Position numbers and translations under genes: made by a program
Source of the DNA: Lachancea mirantina
Lineage: Eukaryota; Ascomycota; Saccharomycetes; Saccharomycetales; Saccharomycetaceae
Assembly (NCBI GenBank): GCA_900074745.1
Contig: LT598469.1
Coordinates: forward strand, 1,054,001-1,118,000
Direction: 5' to 3'
DNA length: 64,000 nt
Shown: piece by piece, positions 10,012 through 21,156 of the stretch
Position numbering within the stretch: position 1 is the first letter of the stretch
Layout of the letters: each line of letters begins with the position of its first letter
Notes under the pieces: model-generated
What the model saw: only the letters and a program-made list of their open reading frames with translations
The model's database searches: none
Told to the model about the DNA's origin: nothing

Positions 10012-11409
10012 TTAACCAAGTATCTGTTTTTCCAACGCATCTATGAGATCCCGTTTCCTGGAACTTTTGACAGGTTTATATTTCACTTTTGGATCTCGCA
10101 TATACCGTAAAAGTGCTAGAATCTGCGGTTTTGAGACTATATCGCGATTGGAGGAGTTGACTAAATATTCGCAAGTTTTACCCATGACCGCATCAAAGTT
10201 AGGAAAGGTAAATCTCTTCGGAACTTTAGTGAGCCGCTCGATTTCCACTACTCGTAGCTGCGTCAAAATATCTCTTACCGTAAGAAAATTGCCTCCAATA
10301 ATAAGAGAGTCCACCGGTGTGTAGACAGCATGAATGTAACCACTTGGAATCATGAACAAGTCTGAACTGCGGAGATCCATCGCAATTCCCTTTTCTAATT
10401 GGTCACCCAGAAAAATTAGGTTCTGATGATCACTCTGACACCAATCACAATACTTTTGAAGGTTATGCTCCGTGGGGGGAAAAAGGATGAATTTCTTGGC
10501 GCCAGATATGATGTTATAATATACTGACGTTCCTGCAAAATCCAGATGAAAATCGGTATATGCATTGGCCACTGACATCAAGATGTATTTAGTGACCTTG
10601 GGAGGTTCTGTTTCATCATCAATTTCATGCCAGACTTTACTAACCAAATCATTGTTATCGACAGCTTTTGGCCGCCGAATTCCGGTTTTGAACCCATCTA
10701 TATGTGACACTTCCAACGATATAACATTTCTTATCCGATCTCGCCGCTCTGCAGAAGTATTTGTAAAATAATCATTCCACTCGCGCATCGGCCATCTGCT
10801 GTTTTCCTGGCTCTGAACGTCCATTACATCAATGCTGTAATCTGGACCTAACACCTCAGTAAGCCCCTCTACCGAAAATTCTGGCCTCGCGGTGCCATGA
10901 TCACTTTGGGTTAAGGTTCCAAGATCTGGTACCTTCATACCTGAATTTTCAGGATCATTGATTTTTATTGGAATAGCTATGCTGTTAAAGTTTGTTTCAA
11001 AATCCGTGGCGTCCATCACATTGCTGGTATTCTCCCACTGATCAAAACATTTAAGAAAAGCGGATACATGCGGATGTTCGGTTTTTAGCCGTTTTTCGCC
11101 GCCGTCATTTAGCGCGATGTAGTCAACCTCTTTCTTCCTTCGTAACCCACGTCTCTTAGCATCGGGCTTATCAACTCCCGAATCTTTCGGGCTACGTTTA
11201 TGCGAAACGTTGTCTCTCAGAACCAAAAGGGTCTTTCCATGCTTGTTACAACTAAATTGACTAATCTCAGCTGCTTTTCGAGGCCTTCTTTGACTTGAGA
11301 TGCTTTCTAAGGGAATACAATTAACATGTGCCCATTGTGGACAAACTTCGCATTGTACCCAAAAGGTCTCATCTGATCCATCACCTTCACAGAACAGGCA
11401 TGAATCCAT
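10012..11409 (-). CDS. JHD1: JmjC-domain histone H3K36 demethylase with PHD finger
   Basis: Fe(II)/2-oxoglutarate-dependent demethylase of mono- and dimethylated histone H3 Lys36 in the nucleus (KDM2 class). The 465-residue product begins with a PHD-type zinc finger (Cys4, Cys7, Cys20, Cys23, His28, Cys31 and later Cys54/His57). A basic linker follows at about 68-110. The JmjC core has iron ligands His288 and Asp290 (FHLD) and His360 (GYIHAV), with Lys305 placed to bind 2-oxoglutarate. All catalytic residues are present. Length is close to S. cerevisiae Jhd1 (492 aa). Orthologue of YER051W. It is divergent from TPA1, another 2-oxoglutarate oxygenase gene, across a 1.2 kb spacer. Confidence 0.95.
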   Translation of the reverse strand: MDSCLFCEGDGSDETFWVQCEVCPQWAHVNCIPLESISSQRRPRKAAEISQFSCNKHGKTLLVLRDNVSHKRSPKDSGVDKPDAKRRGLRRKKEVDYIALNDGGEKRLKTEHPHVSAFLKCFDQWENTSNVMDATDFETNFNSIAIPIKINDPENSGMKVPDLGTLTQSDHGTARPEFSVEGLTEVLGPDYSIDVMDVQSQENSRWPMREWNDYFTNTSAERRDRIRNVISLEVSHIDGFKTGIRRPKAVDNNDLVSKVWHEIDDETEPPKVTKYILMSVANAYTDFHLDFAGTSVYYNIISGAKKFILFPPTEHNLQKYCDWCQSDHQNLIFLGDQLEKGIAMDLRSSDLFMIPSGYIHAVYTPVDSLIIGGNFLTVRDILTQLRVVEIERLTKVPKRFTFPNFDAVMGKTCEYLVNSSNRDIVSKPQILALLRYMRDPKVKYKPVKSSRKRDLIDALEKQILG

Positions 11410-14480
<3,071 letters not shown>

Positions 14481-14573
14481 CTTTATAAAAAAGCGATTTA
14501 AGAATAGGTTTAAGTACGATTTAAAGAAACTATTGTAACATAGAGAAAACTTAAGGCTTAACAAGCCAAGTTA

Positions 14574-15578
14574 TTACAAACCAGGCTTGTCCTCTCCCTC
14601 TTCTTGCTTGGTGGACTCTAGTTGAGGAACAAATTCTGATAAAAGTTCTGAAGAAAGCTTGTGATATGCGAGTTGGGCGACAGCTAACTCATGCAAATCC
14701 TTCAGAAACGCGGAAGATTGGATAGCTTGCTGCATGACAATTACCGCATCGTCAGTGGCCTGCGCGAACTCATCTTCGTAGGCCTCCATTTCAACTCTCA
14801 GAGAAGCTTCCTTTTCAGGTTTAGCAGACGCCAAATTGGCTCTTGAAATGTCATACTGCAGTCTCTTGTGTTCCACATTCTTACGCGCAGTTTGCGCAGC
14901 CAAAAGGTCCTTAGAAAGAGCTTCTTTCAAATTCTTGTTGAACTTGGTTTGAATTAAAGTGTCTTGCTGCAATCTTGCCTGTGCAATTTTTGTCTGAACA
15001 TCGCTGTACTTGAGCAAGGCAGTAGCGAGCTCATCGTCTTGCCCGCCAGAAGATTTATTCAAATATTCGCTAGAGGTCAAAGCCACTTTGCTGAGAGCAT
15101 AGTTAAGTGTTTTGGGATCCTTGTGGGGGCCAGGTGCGATCAAAATCGACTGCGCTTCGTCAGCTGTCGCAGCACGCGAAAGGTCGTGCAATCTCGCGCC
15201 AACAACGCTCGAAAACTCGTTTACCGACTCTCTGACGTTGCTAGGATAGTCGTAACTCTCGTTTTCATACACCTGCGTGACTTTCAAGAAATTCTCGTAC
15301 ACCAGTTTGATTCTGTCAACCCTGTTTTCCAATTCCACATAATCTTGGGGCATTTGCGATATATCAGTCACTTGCCCCAATTTTTCTTGCATTATACGTT
15401 GCGTCGATTGAGCTAGGTTGGGTAATTGGGTTGTCAAATCCTGGGTTCTTTGCGACACTGCTTGCGAAAGATCCTTGAACCTTTTATCAAGCTGCGCATC
15501 CTGGGCAGCTTGACTCACCTGCGTAGAAAGTTCCTGGAATTTCTTACTGAAAGAATCTGTAAACGAGTTCAATGACAT
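14574..15578 (-). CDS. GVP36: BAR-domain Golgi vesicle protein Gvp36
   Basis: Peripheral membrane protein with a BAR-like helical fold, involved in endocytosis, vacuole organisation and vesicle traffic. The 334-residue product starts MSLNSFTDSFSKKFQEL. It is almost entirely heptad-like helix with many Gln, Lys and Glu, including a 2-3 helix coiled-coil core from about 65 to 310. The short tail ends EGEDKPGL. Length matches S. cerevisiae Gvp36 (326 aa). No signal peptide or membrane segment is visible. Orthologue of YIL041W. It converges with TPA1 (93 bp apart) and diverges from PKP1. Confidence 0.93.
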   Translation of the reverse strand: MSLNSFTDSFSKKFQELSTQVSQAAQDAQLDKRFKDLSQAVSQRTQDLTTQLPNLAQSTQRIMQEKLGQVTDISQMPQDYVELENRVDRIKLVYENFLKVTQVYENESYDYPSNVRESVNEFSSVVGARLHDLSRAATADEAQSILIAPGPHKDPKTLNYALSKVALTSSEYLNKSSGGQDDELATALLKYSDVQTKIAQARLQQDTLIQTKFNKNLKEALSKDLLAAQTARKNVEHKRLQYDISRANLASAKPEKEASLRVEMEAYEDEFAQATDDAVIVMQQAIQSSAFLKDLHELAVAQLAYHKLSSELLSEFVPQLESTKQEEGEDKPGL

Positions 15579-15968
15579 ATTGGAAATGGTTCTCAGCGTC
15601 CGAAGTTGTGCTAGAGGCTCGTCTGTTTGAATTGTCCTTCTTTATCGATATATCCATTGAGAGATAACAAACAAGCCTTTATATATTGCTCGATTTTTTC
15701 AAGTTTACCCTAGAAGGTTAGATGATACACTTAGCACCAGACAGACTATAAAGAGTGGTTGAAATATAAGGTAAAATTTAAGCTTATTGCAATTCGGATT
15801 GTTTTTATAGCCCTTTAAGGTAGTTAGGAAAGTGAAAAGGTTTTGAAATATACTGTAAGCTTTTTTTCGAGCTTTTCTGAGCCTGTGACGCTTCTATTAA
15901 GGTCCCTTCCACTTGCTCGCATATGACTTACTGGCGAATTGTCGTATAAACAAGCGTTTTTGACCAAT
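15579..15968. other. Divergent promoter region GVP36-PKP1
   Basis: 390 bp, AT-rich, with TATATA-like runs near 15650 and 15680 on the GVP36 side. No gene is seen. Confidence 0.5.
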
Positions 15969-17252
15969 ATGATTCGTAATATGAGTGAAAGAAACCATGG
16001 CTTTGCCAGATTTGTCTCCAGGGCTCTTGGGGTTCGGCAAATAATGTCTAATCGCGTGCTAGAAGCGTCATCTGGGAAAAGCTTACAAGTTGCAGAAAAT
16101 TCCAAGTCTCGCCCAAGTCAAGCGTTGGACCATCACGATTTGCTCCCAAAATTGGGATTCGCAGAAGTATACCGCGTACGATCCAACATCGGACTTTTGA
16201 TCCAAGATTTTGCCAGAAAGCCTATTCCGACGCTAACGTATGAGTACCTGACGCAGTATAAACCGCCTTTGACAAATAACGAAAAATATGTGTTGGCGAT
16301 CAAGACCATAAACCAGCTGCTTACGTATACTTGTCGACGACTTGTGGCAGTGCAGAAATTGCCTTACATCGCGGTTTTGAACCCCAACATTGAAGAAACC
16401 AATCGTCTCTATCTCAAGACTCTGGAGAGTCTTTTGTCCATGGATTATCCCTACGGGCTTCACGATCAGGCCTCGATGCAAGGCAAACTGACCGAATTTC
16501 TTGACGATCATCAAGACACATTATTGACGCTTTCAAAAGGGTTTCAGGAGATAATGGGGCTATACCCGGAAAAGGAAGTCGTTTTTGAATTTCTTAACGC
16601 ACATTTGAGGGATCGCATTATTATGAAGCTCTTAGCGACGCATTATTTGAAATTGGTGTCACAGGTAGATCCCGACAGTTTGATGATCGGCGTTCTGCAC
16701 AAGAAGCTAAAGGTTTCTGAGCTTATCCGTCGTGTGGCAGAATTTGTTGGCGATTTATGTTTTGTAAAATATGACCAGCAGGTTCCAGTGAATATATCGA
16801 CGGGGAGCGACATTGAGTTCTCTTGTATACCGACAGATCTGGAGTACGTTTTGACTGAACTCCTCAAGAACTCGTGCAGAGCCCACATAGAGAATAGTAC
16901 ATCCGAAAATCCTACCCATGAGAAACCCATCGAGGTCGCTATTGTTCGAAGCGACGATACTCTCGAAATCCGAATTCAAGATTATGGCGGCGGTATACCA
17001 CCAAAAGTCGAAGATCGCATGTTTGATTACTCTTACAGTACTGTTGAGATGGACGAAAAAGACACTGGGATGTCTGCATTTATAATTCCCGGTGCGGAAG
17101 TATCGAATGTTTCTGGAATGGGGTTTGGATTGCCAATGTGCAAAGCATATTTAGAAATGTTCGGTGGGACGTTGGACATTCAAAGTCTATGGGGATGGGG
17201 TACCGATGCTTATGTTAAACTTAAGGGGCCGCAATCAAAACTCTTACGCTAA
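15969..17252 (+). CDS. PKP1: Mitochondrial pyruvate dehydrogenase kinase Pkp1
   Basis: Phosphorylates and inactivates the E1-alpha subunit of the pyruvate dehydrogenase complex in the mitochondrial matrix. The 427-residue product has an N-terminus rich in Arg and Ser with few acids, typical of a matrix-targeting sequence. A four-helix BCDHK/PDK domain follows. The GHKL ATP-binding domain has the N-box in ELLKNSCRAH, the G1 box DYGGGIP and the G2 box GMGFGLPMCKAY. The first ATG at 15969 was taken; ATG at 15981 is also possible. S. cerevisiae Pkp1 is 394 aa. Orthologue of YIL042C. RSM18 follows convergently within 65 bp. Confidence 0.94.
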   Translation: MIRNMSERNHGFARFVSRALGVRQIMSNRVLEASSGKSLQVAENSKSRPSQALDHHDLLPKLGFAEVYRVRSNIGLLIQDFARKPIPTLTYEYLTQYKPPLTNNEKYVLAIKTINQLLTYTCRRLVAVQKLPYIAVLNPNIEETNRLYLKTLESLLSMDYPYGLHDQASMQGKLTEFLDDHQDTLLTLSKGFQEIMGLYPEKEVVFEFLNAHLRDRIIMKLLATHYLKLVSQVDPDSLMIGVLHKKLKVSELIRRVAEFVGDLCFVKYDQQVPVNISTGSDIEFSCIPTDLEYVLTELLKNSCRAHIENSTSENPTHEKPIEVAIVRSDDTLEIRIQDYGGGIPPKVEDRMFDYSYSTVEMDEKDTGMSAFIIPGAEVSNVSGMGFGLPMCKAYLEMFGGTLDIQSLWGWGTDAYVKLKGPQSKLLR

Positions 17253-17316
17253 TCGTCGCCCGAGCGACAACTTTAATTTATTTATGTACAGGTATAACGT
17301 ATGCCTTTCACGAGCT

Positions 17317-17838
17317 TCAAAGCTTTCCTGTGATTCGAGATGGTAAGAATGACACGTCGCGATGAGTCTTGGACATAAGCCCTATTGCCTGGCATCTGCG
17401 AATCGCTTTCGAAAGTCGGCGCTGATTTCTAGCCGATAGGCCAGTAACATCTCTATGCAGTATTTTACCGCCGGAAGTAACGAAACGGGACAAAAACTCT
17501 GGATTAGTGTAAAGGTCGAGTGGATCGACGCCGTTTTTGTCAAACAGATCATTTGAAGAGTTTTTCCTAGCGAGTTTTTTATCCAGATGCAGTCTTGCCA
17601 GCGAGAAATCAAATGGTTCATAGTAAGTACCGCTTTGAAACTTTTTCACTAGCCTTGGATCCAGCCTCTTTAACTTTGTAGCAGGCGAAGCAGCGCTATT
17701 GTCACCGGATTTCAGATTTACCTGGGACTTTCTATTGGGTGTTAATTTGATCTTAAATGAATAGTCCATCTTCGCTGACGAGCTGGAAAAAAGGCGACAG
17801 CTACTTAAAGCCACTGATCTTCCGAAATTGCTCAACAT
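17317..17838 (-). CDS. RSM18: Mitochondrial small-subunit ribosomal protein bS18m
   Basis: Component of the mitochondrial ribosome small subunit. The 173-residue product has a Ser/Arg-rich targeting presequence ([13 protein letters not shown]) and a basic linker. The C-terminal S18 domain at about 115-165 includes [32 protein letters not shown], given here only as the conserved [10 protein letters not shown] and RRLSKAIRR blocks. It is longer than S. cerevisiae Rsm18 (138 aa), mainly in the N-terminal half. The ATG at 17838 follows an in-frame TTG. Orthologue of YER050C. It shares a short convergent spacer with PKP1. Confidence 0.93.
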   Translation of the reverse strand: MLSNFGRSVALSSCRLFSSSSAKMDYSFKIKLTPNRKSQVNLKSGDNSAASPATKLKRLDPRLVKKFQSGTYYEPFDFSLARLHLDKKLARKNSSNDLFDKNGVDPLDLYTNPEFLSRFVTSGGKILHRDVTGLSARNQRRLSKAIRRCQAIGLMSKTHRDVSFLPSRITGKL

Positions 17839-18391
17839 CAAGATCCTAACGAACGCTTTTTTGGCCTACTCTCTACTGCTTTTAAGCTTCCTTGCAGATA
17901 AATCCTTTGGTTTTCACCAATACACTCTCTGTCAGCCATTGAAATTTTTCAGATTACACCATTAGTTAGTGGCTAACTAATTCACGTGAATATATACATT
18001 AGAGTTGGGTCCATAAGCTATTGACATCCTAGATAAACTGGTGTAGAAGAGCCCCACCCAAGCGCTTGGTTGGTAATGTTCACCCGTAAAGGGGGGACTT
18101 TCTCCTAAATTTTTCGTCGTTGTCGAAAGTCACTAAGCTCATAGAAGGCCATTTGGAGAGCTGCTTGGTCAGATGGAGTACGATCAGCCAAGGTACCAGC
18201 CCTTTGGGGGCGGTGGAGGATGCTAAGAAAACTTCTTGTTAGTTTTCTGCCTTGTTACGGGAAGCAGGACTCTATCGCATTGACGAACGAGTAGAGAAAA
18301 GCTCAAGAGTTGAAAGCAACCAGGGCAAAGCATAGACCGAAGTGGCGGAGGGGGGCAATAAAGAGTCAAACACTAGGGACTAGATGGACTA
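17839..18391. other. RSM18-ISD11 spacer with possible structured transcript
   Basis: 553 bp between two minus-strand genes. The left part is the AT-rich RSM18 promoter with a TATATA run at 17990. From about 18020 to 18390 the sequence becomes less AT-rich. It shows a perfect CCAAGCGCTTGG palindrome and a hairpin with 8-bp arms at 18226-18248. A 17-codon frame (MEYDQPRYQPF..., 18174-18227) is present on the plus strand. A noncoding RNA gene is conceivable but unproven. Confidence 0.3.
18226..18248. repeat. Inverted repeat (8-bp stem, 7-nt loop)
   Basis: AGAAAACT at 18226-18233 and AGTTTTCT at 18241-18248 are exact complements around a 7-nt loop. It could be a terminator-like or RNA structural element. 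Confidence 0.6.
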
Positions 18392-18670
18392 TTAAGCCTG
18401 CTTTTTTCCCAATGGTTCGACAACAAGTTGATCAAACGTATACATCTGGGAAACCACGGCTTGTCTCTTCAAAACAGCTAGCTCTTTGTGTGCCTCCAGC
18501 CAAAACTCGTCAAGTTCATGAGAGTTATTCAACTTGCTACCATTTTCAAAGCTTGTCCTGGCCTTTCTGAGAAAATACTTGCGAAAGTTATAATTCGTGA
18601 AGTTGTTCGCACTCCTGATGTATTGCCGGTAAAGCGACAGAAACTGGGTCCTAGAGGGCGCCACGGACAT
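18392..18670 (-). CDS. ISD11: Iron-sulfur cluster assembly LYR protein Isd11
   Basis: Small LYR-motif protein that binds and activates the cysteine desulfurase Nfs1 in the mitochondrial matrix for Fe-S cluster synthesis. The 92-residue product carries Leu13-Tyr14-Arg15 in its first helix. It has the conserved NNYNFRKYFLRKAR segment, and KRQAVVSQMYTFDQLVVEP near the C-terminus matches yeast Isd11 (94 aa) almost residue for residue. The ATG at 18670 is unambiguous. Orthologue of YER048W-A. A tRNA-Gln gene lies 197 bp upstream on the same strand. Confidence 0.96.
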   Translation of the reverse strand: MSVAPSRTQFLSLYRQYIRSANNFTNYNFRKYFLRKARTSFENGSKLNNSHELDEFWLEAHKELAVLKRQAVVSQMYTFDQLVVEPLGKKQA

Positions 18671-18867
18671 GTGAGGCTGTACTTCGGTATCAGAACAGTT
18701 GCAAAACTTGCTAAGGAGGCAACAGCTAGCTAATAAATGATGATTCCGTTCCTATCGACTGGTATATCCGTGGTCACCGAAATTCCCCGGTTAAAGATGA
18801 AAGTAGTTATAAAGATTTCTCAGCATCCCTACATACGATTTAAAAAGAAAGAAGGAAAAAGCAAAAA

Positions 18868-18939
18868 AGGTCCTACCCGGATTCGAACCGGGGTTGTTCG
18901 GATCAAAACCGAAAGTGATAACCACTACACTATAGAACC
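18868..18939 (-). tRNA. tRNA-Gln (anticodon TTG)
   Basis: Read on the minus strand, the 72-nt cloverleaf runs from GGTTCTA (5' acceptor arm) to TAGGACC plus discriminator T. The A box is TAGTGTAGTGG, the anticodon loop TTTTGAT gives TTG, and the B box GGTTCGAATCC is perfect. The acceptor and T stems pair fully. It lacks an intron, like yeast tRNA-Gln(UUG). A run of six T on the minus strand (18863-18868, the first T being the discriminator) serves as pol III terminator. It decodes CAA. Confidence 0.97.
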
Positions 18940-19064
18940 TTTGTCGATTGACTTCTTCAATTTAGAAGTGATAACGAACAAGTATACGCATGTTTCGCGA
19001 TCAATTATAAGACTAGAGATGTATTGTGAGATGACCTACATGTCAGTTCTTGCAAGAGTGAACA

Positions 19065-19505
19065 ATGACGTTGTCAAGTATAGTTTTTGCGATCTTGCAA
19101 ACGTTTTTTTACTATTTTGCATATATTCTTAAATGTGCCGTTCCTTTGTGTGCCCGAACGGCGCGTGAACACCCTGTCGCCACCAATATATTTGGGTATG
19201 TGGTCGCAACGTATATTTTATGGAAGGTATTCTGCCACTTGTTGGCTACGCTAAGAAAATTGATTTATGTTGCGGTTGCTGTGTTAGCCGTTCTGGCTTG
19301 GATTCGTGGTCCCCACCGTGTGCTTTTTCAAGATATCCCAACCATAGTTCACATCTTCCGCACCGATGCAGACATTCAGCAAATGTGGCGCGACGTTCAG
19401 AAATACATGCATACATCACACCTGCAGAGACTTGTGTCAGCCACTGCCATCTCGACGCTAGAAGAAATGCGTCTCCAGTTTTTGAGAGTTTTTTCTACGT
19501 TATAG
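19065..19505 (+). CDS. APQ12: Nuclear envelope/ER membrane protein Apq12
   Basis: Small integral protein of the ER and nuclear envelope, needed for membrane fluidity homeostasis and nuclear pore assembly (with Brr6/Brl1). The 146-residue product has hydrophobic segments at about 5-28, 42-62 and 65-82, followed by a soluble C-terminal half. That half includes a possible amphipathic helix around HIFRTDADIQQMW. S. cerevisiae Apq12 is 138 aa. Orthologue of YIL040W, consistent with neighbours. The start is the first ATG, about 125 bp from the divergent tRNA-Gln. Confidence 0.85.
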   Translation: MTLSSIVFAILQTFFYYFAYILKCAVPLCARTAREHPVATNIFGYVVATYILWKVFCHLLATLRKLIYVAVAVLAVLAWIRGPHRVLFQDIPTIVHIFRTDADIQQMWRDVQKYMHTSHLQRLVSATAISTLEEMRLQFLRVFSTL

Positions 19506-19813
19506 AGGTATTTGAACGGTCTTTGTTAATTGGCTAAAACTCGGTCGAAAAAACAAGCCAAATGTCGGATGAATGACGGCCAGAAATATTAAAGTTTGCA
19601 TAAGGGTTAATGAGATCTACGAAGCTTCCAGAAGCTTTGTTGACGTTGTGTTTTGCTCGTACTTATCTCTAATTTTAGGCATCCATACTTAATATTTTCA
19701 AGCTTTTAAAATTGAAAAGTTAGTGAACGCCGTCGTGCAATTTACCGGTCGGACAACAACCAAGCCTAGAAGCCACCCGGAGAGAGGGACGCCGATCTGA
19801 ACTAGGAGCCAAC
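19506..19813. other. CAJ1 promoter region
   Basis: 308 bp between APQ12 and CAJ1 on the same strand. Apart from the heat-shock element described separately, nothing is recognised. Confidence 0.55.
19621..19638. promoter_or_regulatory. Heat-shock element upstream of CAJ1
   Basis: GAAGCTTCCAGAAGCTTT has three perfect alternating units, GAAnnTTCnnGAA, and an imperfect fourth (TTT for TTC). It lies about 175 bp before the CAJ1 ATG. This is the Hsf1 consensus, and it precedes an Hsp40 gene. Confidence 0.75.
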
Positions 19814-20965
19814 ATGGTGAAAGATACCGAGTATTATGATGTTCTTGGCATTGATCCAAAGGCCACGCCAGCTGAGATCAAGAAAGCTTATCGGAAAAAA
19901 GCGATGCTGACACATCCCGACAAGCATCCCGATGATCCAGAAGCTCAGGTCAAATTCCAAGCCGTTGGTGAAGCATACCAGGTACTGAGTGACGACAGCT
20001 TGAGAGCTCGTTACGACGAATTCGGGAAAGAAGAGGCAATCCCCCAACAAGGTTTTGAAGACGCTGCCGAGTTCTTCACGACTATTTTTGGCGGTGATGG
20101 GTTCCAAGACTGGATCGGTGAGTTTTCGATGCTTAAAAACCTCTCTAAAGGTGCGGAAATCATAGGAGATGAAAGTGAAGCACCTGCAACACAAAGCGAT
20201 GCTACGGATGTGGTGCATCACGATGGAAAAACTAGCAAACCAACTAAGCATTCGGACAAATTGACCAAAGAGCAGCGCGACAGACTAGTCGAAATGGAAA
20301 ATGAGAGACGTGCTGAGAAGAAGAAACAAGTCGAAGAGTTAAGCAAGAAACTTGATGACAAAATCGCGCATTATGTCACGGCAGCACAGAACAACCACCT
20401 CGACGAATTCGATGCGAAGCTTAATCAGGAGATAGAAGAGCTGAAACTGGAAAGTTTCGGGCTGGAGTTGTTGCACCTAATTGCTAAAATCTACAAAACT
20501 AAGGCAAACAATTTTCTCATGTCTCAGAAAACACACGGCTTCAGCAAGCTTATAACCGGTGTCCGCGATAAAACCAAAACCGCCAAGTCTGCTTGGGGTA
20601 TCCTCTCTTCGGCAATGGATGCACAGTCTGCAATGAAAGAGCTGGAAAAATTGGACATGGAAAAGATGGATGATTACGAGCGTGCTGAGGTAGAGAAATT
20701 TATTACAGGAAAAGTCTTGGGAACAGCATGGGTAATGTCAAAATTCGAAGCTCAGGGCAAGCTTAAGGAGGTTTGCGATAAAATCCTAACCGACAAAAAC
20801 GTGCCTACGAAGCAGCGTATAGTAAAAGCCAAAGCCCTTCTATACATTGCAAACAAATTTTCTTCTGCTGTCAGATCTCCCGATGAGGCAGAAGACGCAC
20901 GAGTTTTCGAAGAGCTCATCCTCGATGCTCAGGGCAAAAGGAGAAGAACAGAAGCCAAGAAGTGA
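19814..20965 (+). CDS. CAJ1: Type III Hsp40 (DnaJ-family) protein Caj1
   Basis: J-domain co-chaperone that stimulates Hsp70 ATPase activity; in yeast it is found at the plasma membrane and nucleus. The 383-residue product has a J domain at residues 5-72 with the catalytic HPD at 34-36. A Lys/Glu-rich helical linker (about 140-190) and a C-terminal DnaJ-X domain (about 195-370) follow. No Gly/Phe-rich or zinc-finger region is present, hence type III. The tail ends in KRRRTEAKK, a basic stretch that could act in nuclear or membrane targeting. S. cerevisiae Caj1 is 391 aa. Orthologue of YER048C. A heat-shock element lies upstream. Confidence 0.95.
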   Translation: MVKDTEYYDVLGIDPKATPAEIKKAYRKKAMLTHPDKHPDDPEAQVKFQAVGEAYQVLSDDSLRARYDEFGKEEAIPQQGFEDAAEFFTTIFGGDGFQDWIGEFSMLKNLSKGAEIIGDESEAPATQSDATDVVHHDGKTSKPTKHSDKLTKEQRDRLVEMENERRAEKKKQVEELSKKLDDKIAHYVTAAQNNHLDEFDAKLNQEIEELKLESFGLELLHLIAKIYKTKANNFLMSQKTHGFSKLITGVRDKTKTAKSAWGILSSAMDAQSAMKELEKLDMEKMDDYERAEVEKFITGKVLGTAWVMSKFEAQGKLKEVCDKILTDKNVPTKQRIVKAKALLYIANKFSSAVRSPDEAEDARVFEELILDAQGKRRRTEAKK

Positions 20966-21156
20966 TATCGCTCTCCTTTCAATTTATAATTTCAGCTTTT
21001 TTAGACTAAGCGTTTAACGAGCTCTGATATAACTCTATAATATGCTTATAATGTACTAGTATTTTTCGCATATAATGCTTGATCCAATTAATGAAAATTA
21101 GGATATCGGCAATTAACTTCAACACATTTGTGGAACCGGAGAACCTCGAGAATAAG

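Noticed and set aside
18341-18357. GTGGCGGAGGGGGGCAA resembling the 5' stem region of U5 snRNA
   Set aside because: The invariant U5 loop I (GCCTTTTAC) and the Sm site are not found at the required positions; kept only as part of a possible ncRNA.
18737-19132. 131-codon plus-strand open frame
   Set aside because: It runs straight through the tRNA-Gln gene on the opposite strand and overlaps APQ12; no similarity.
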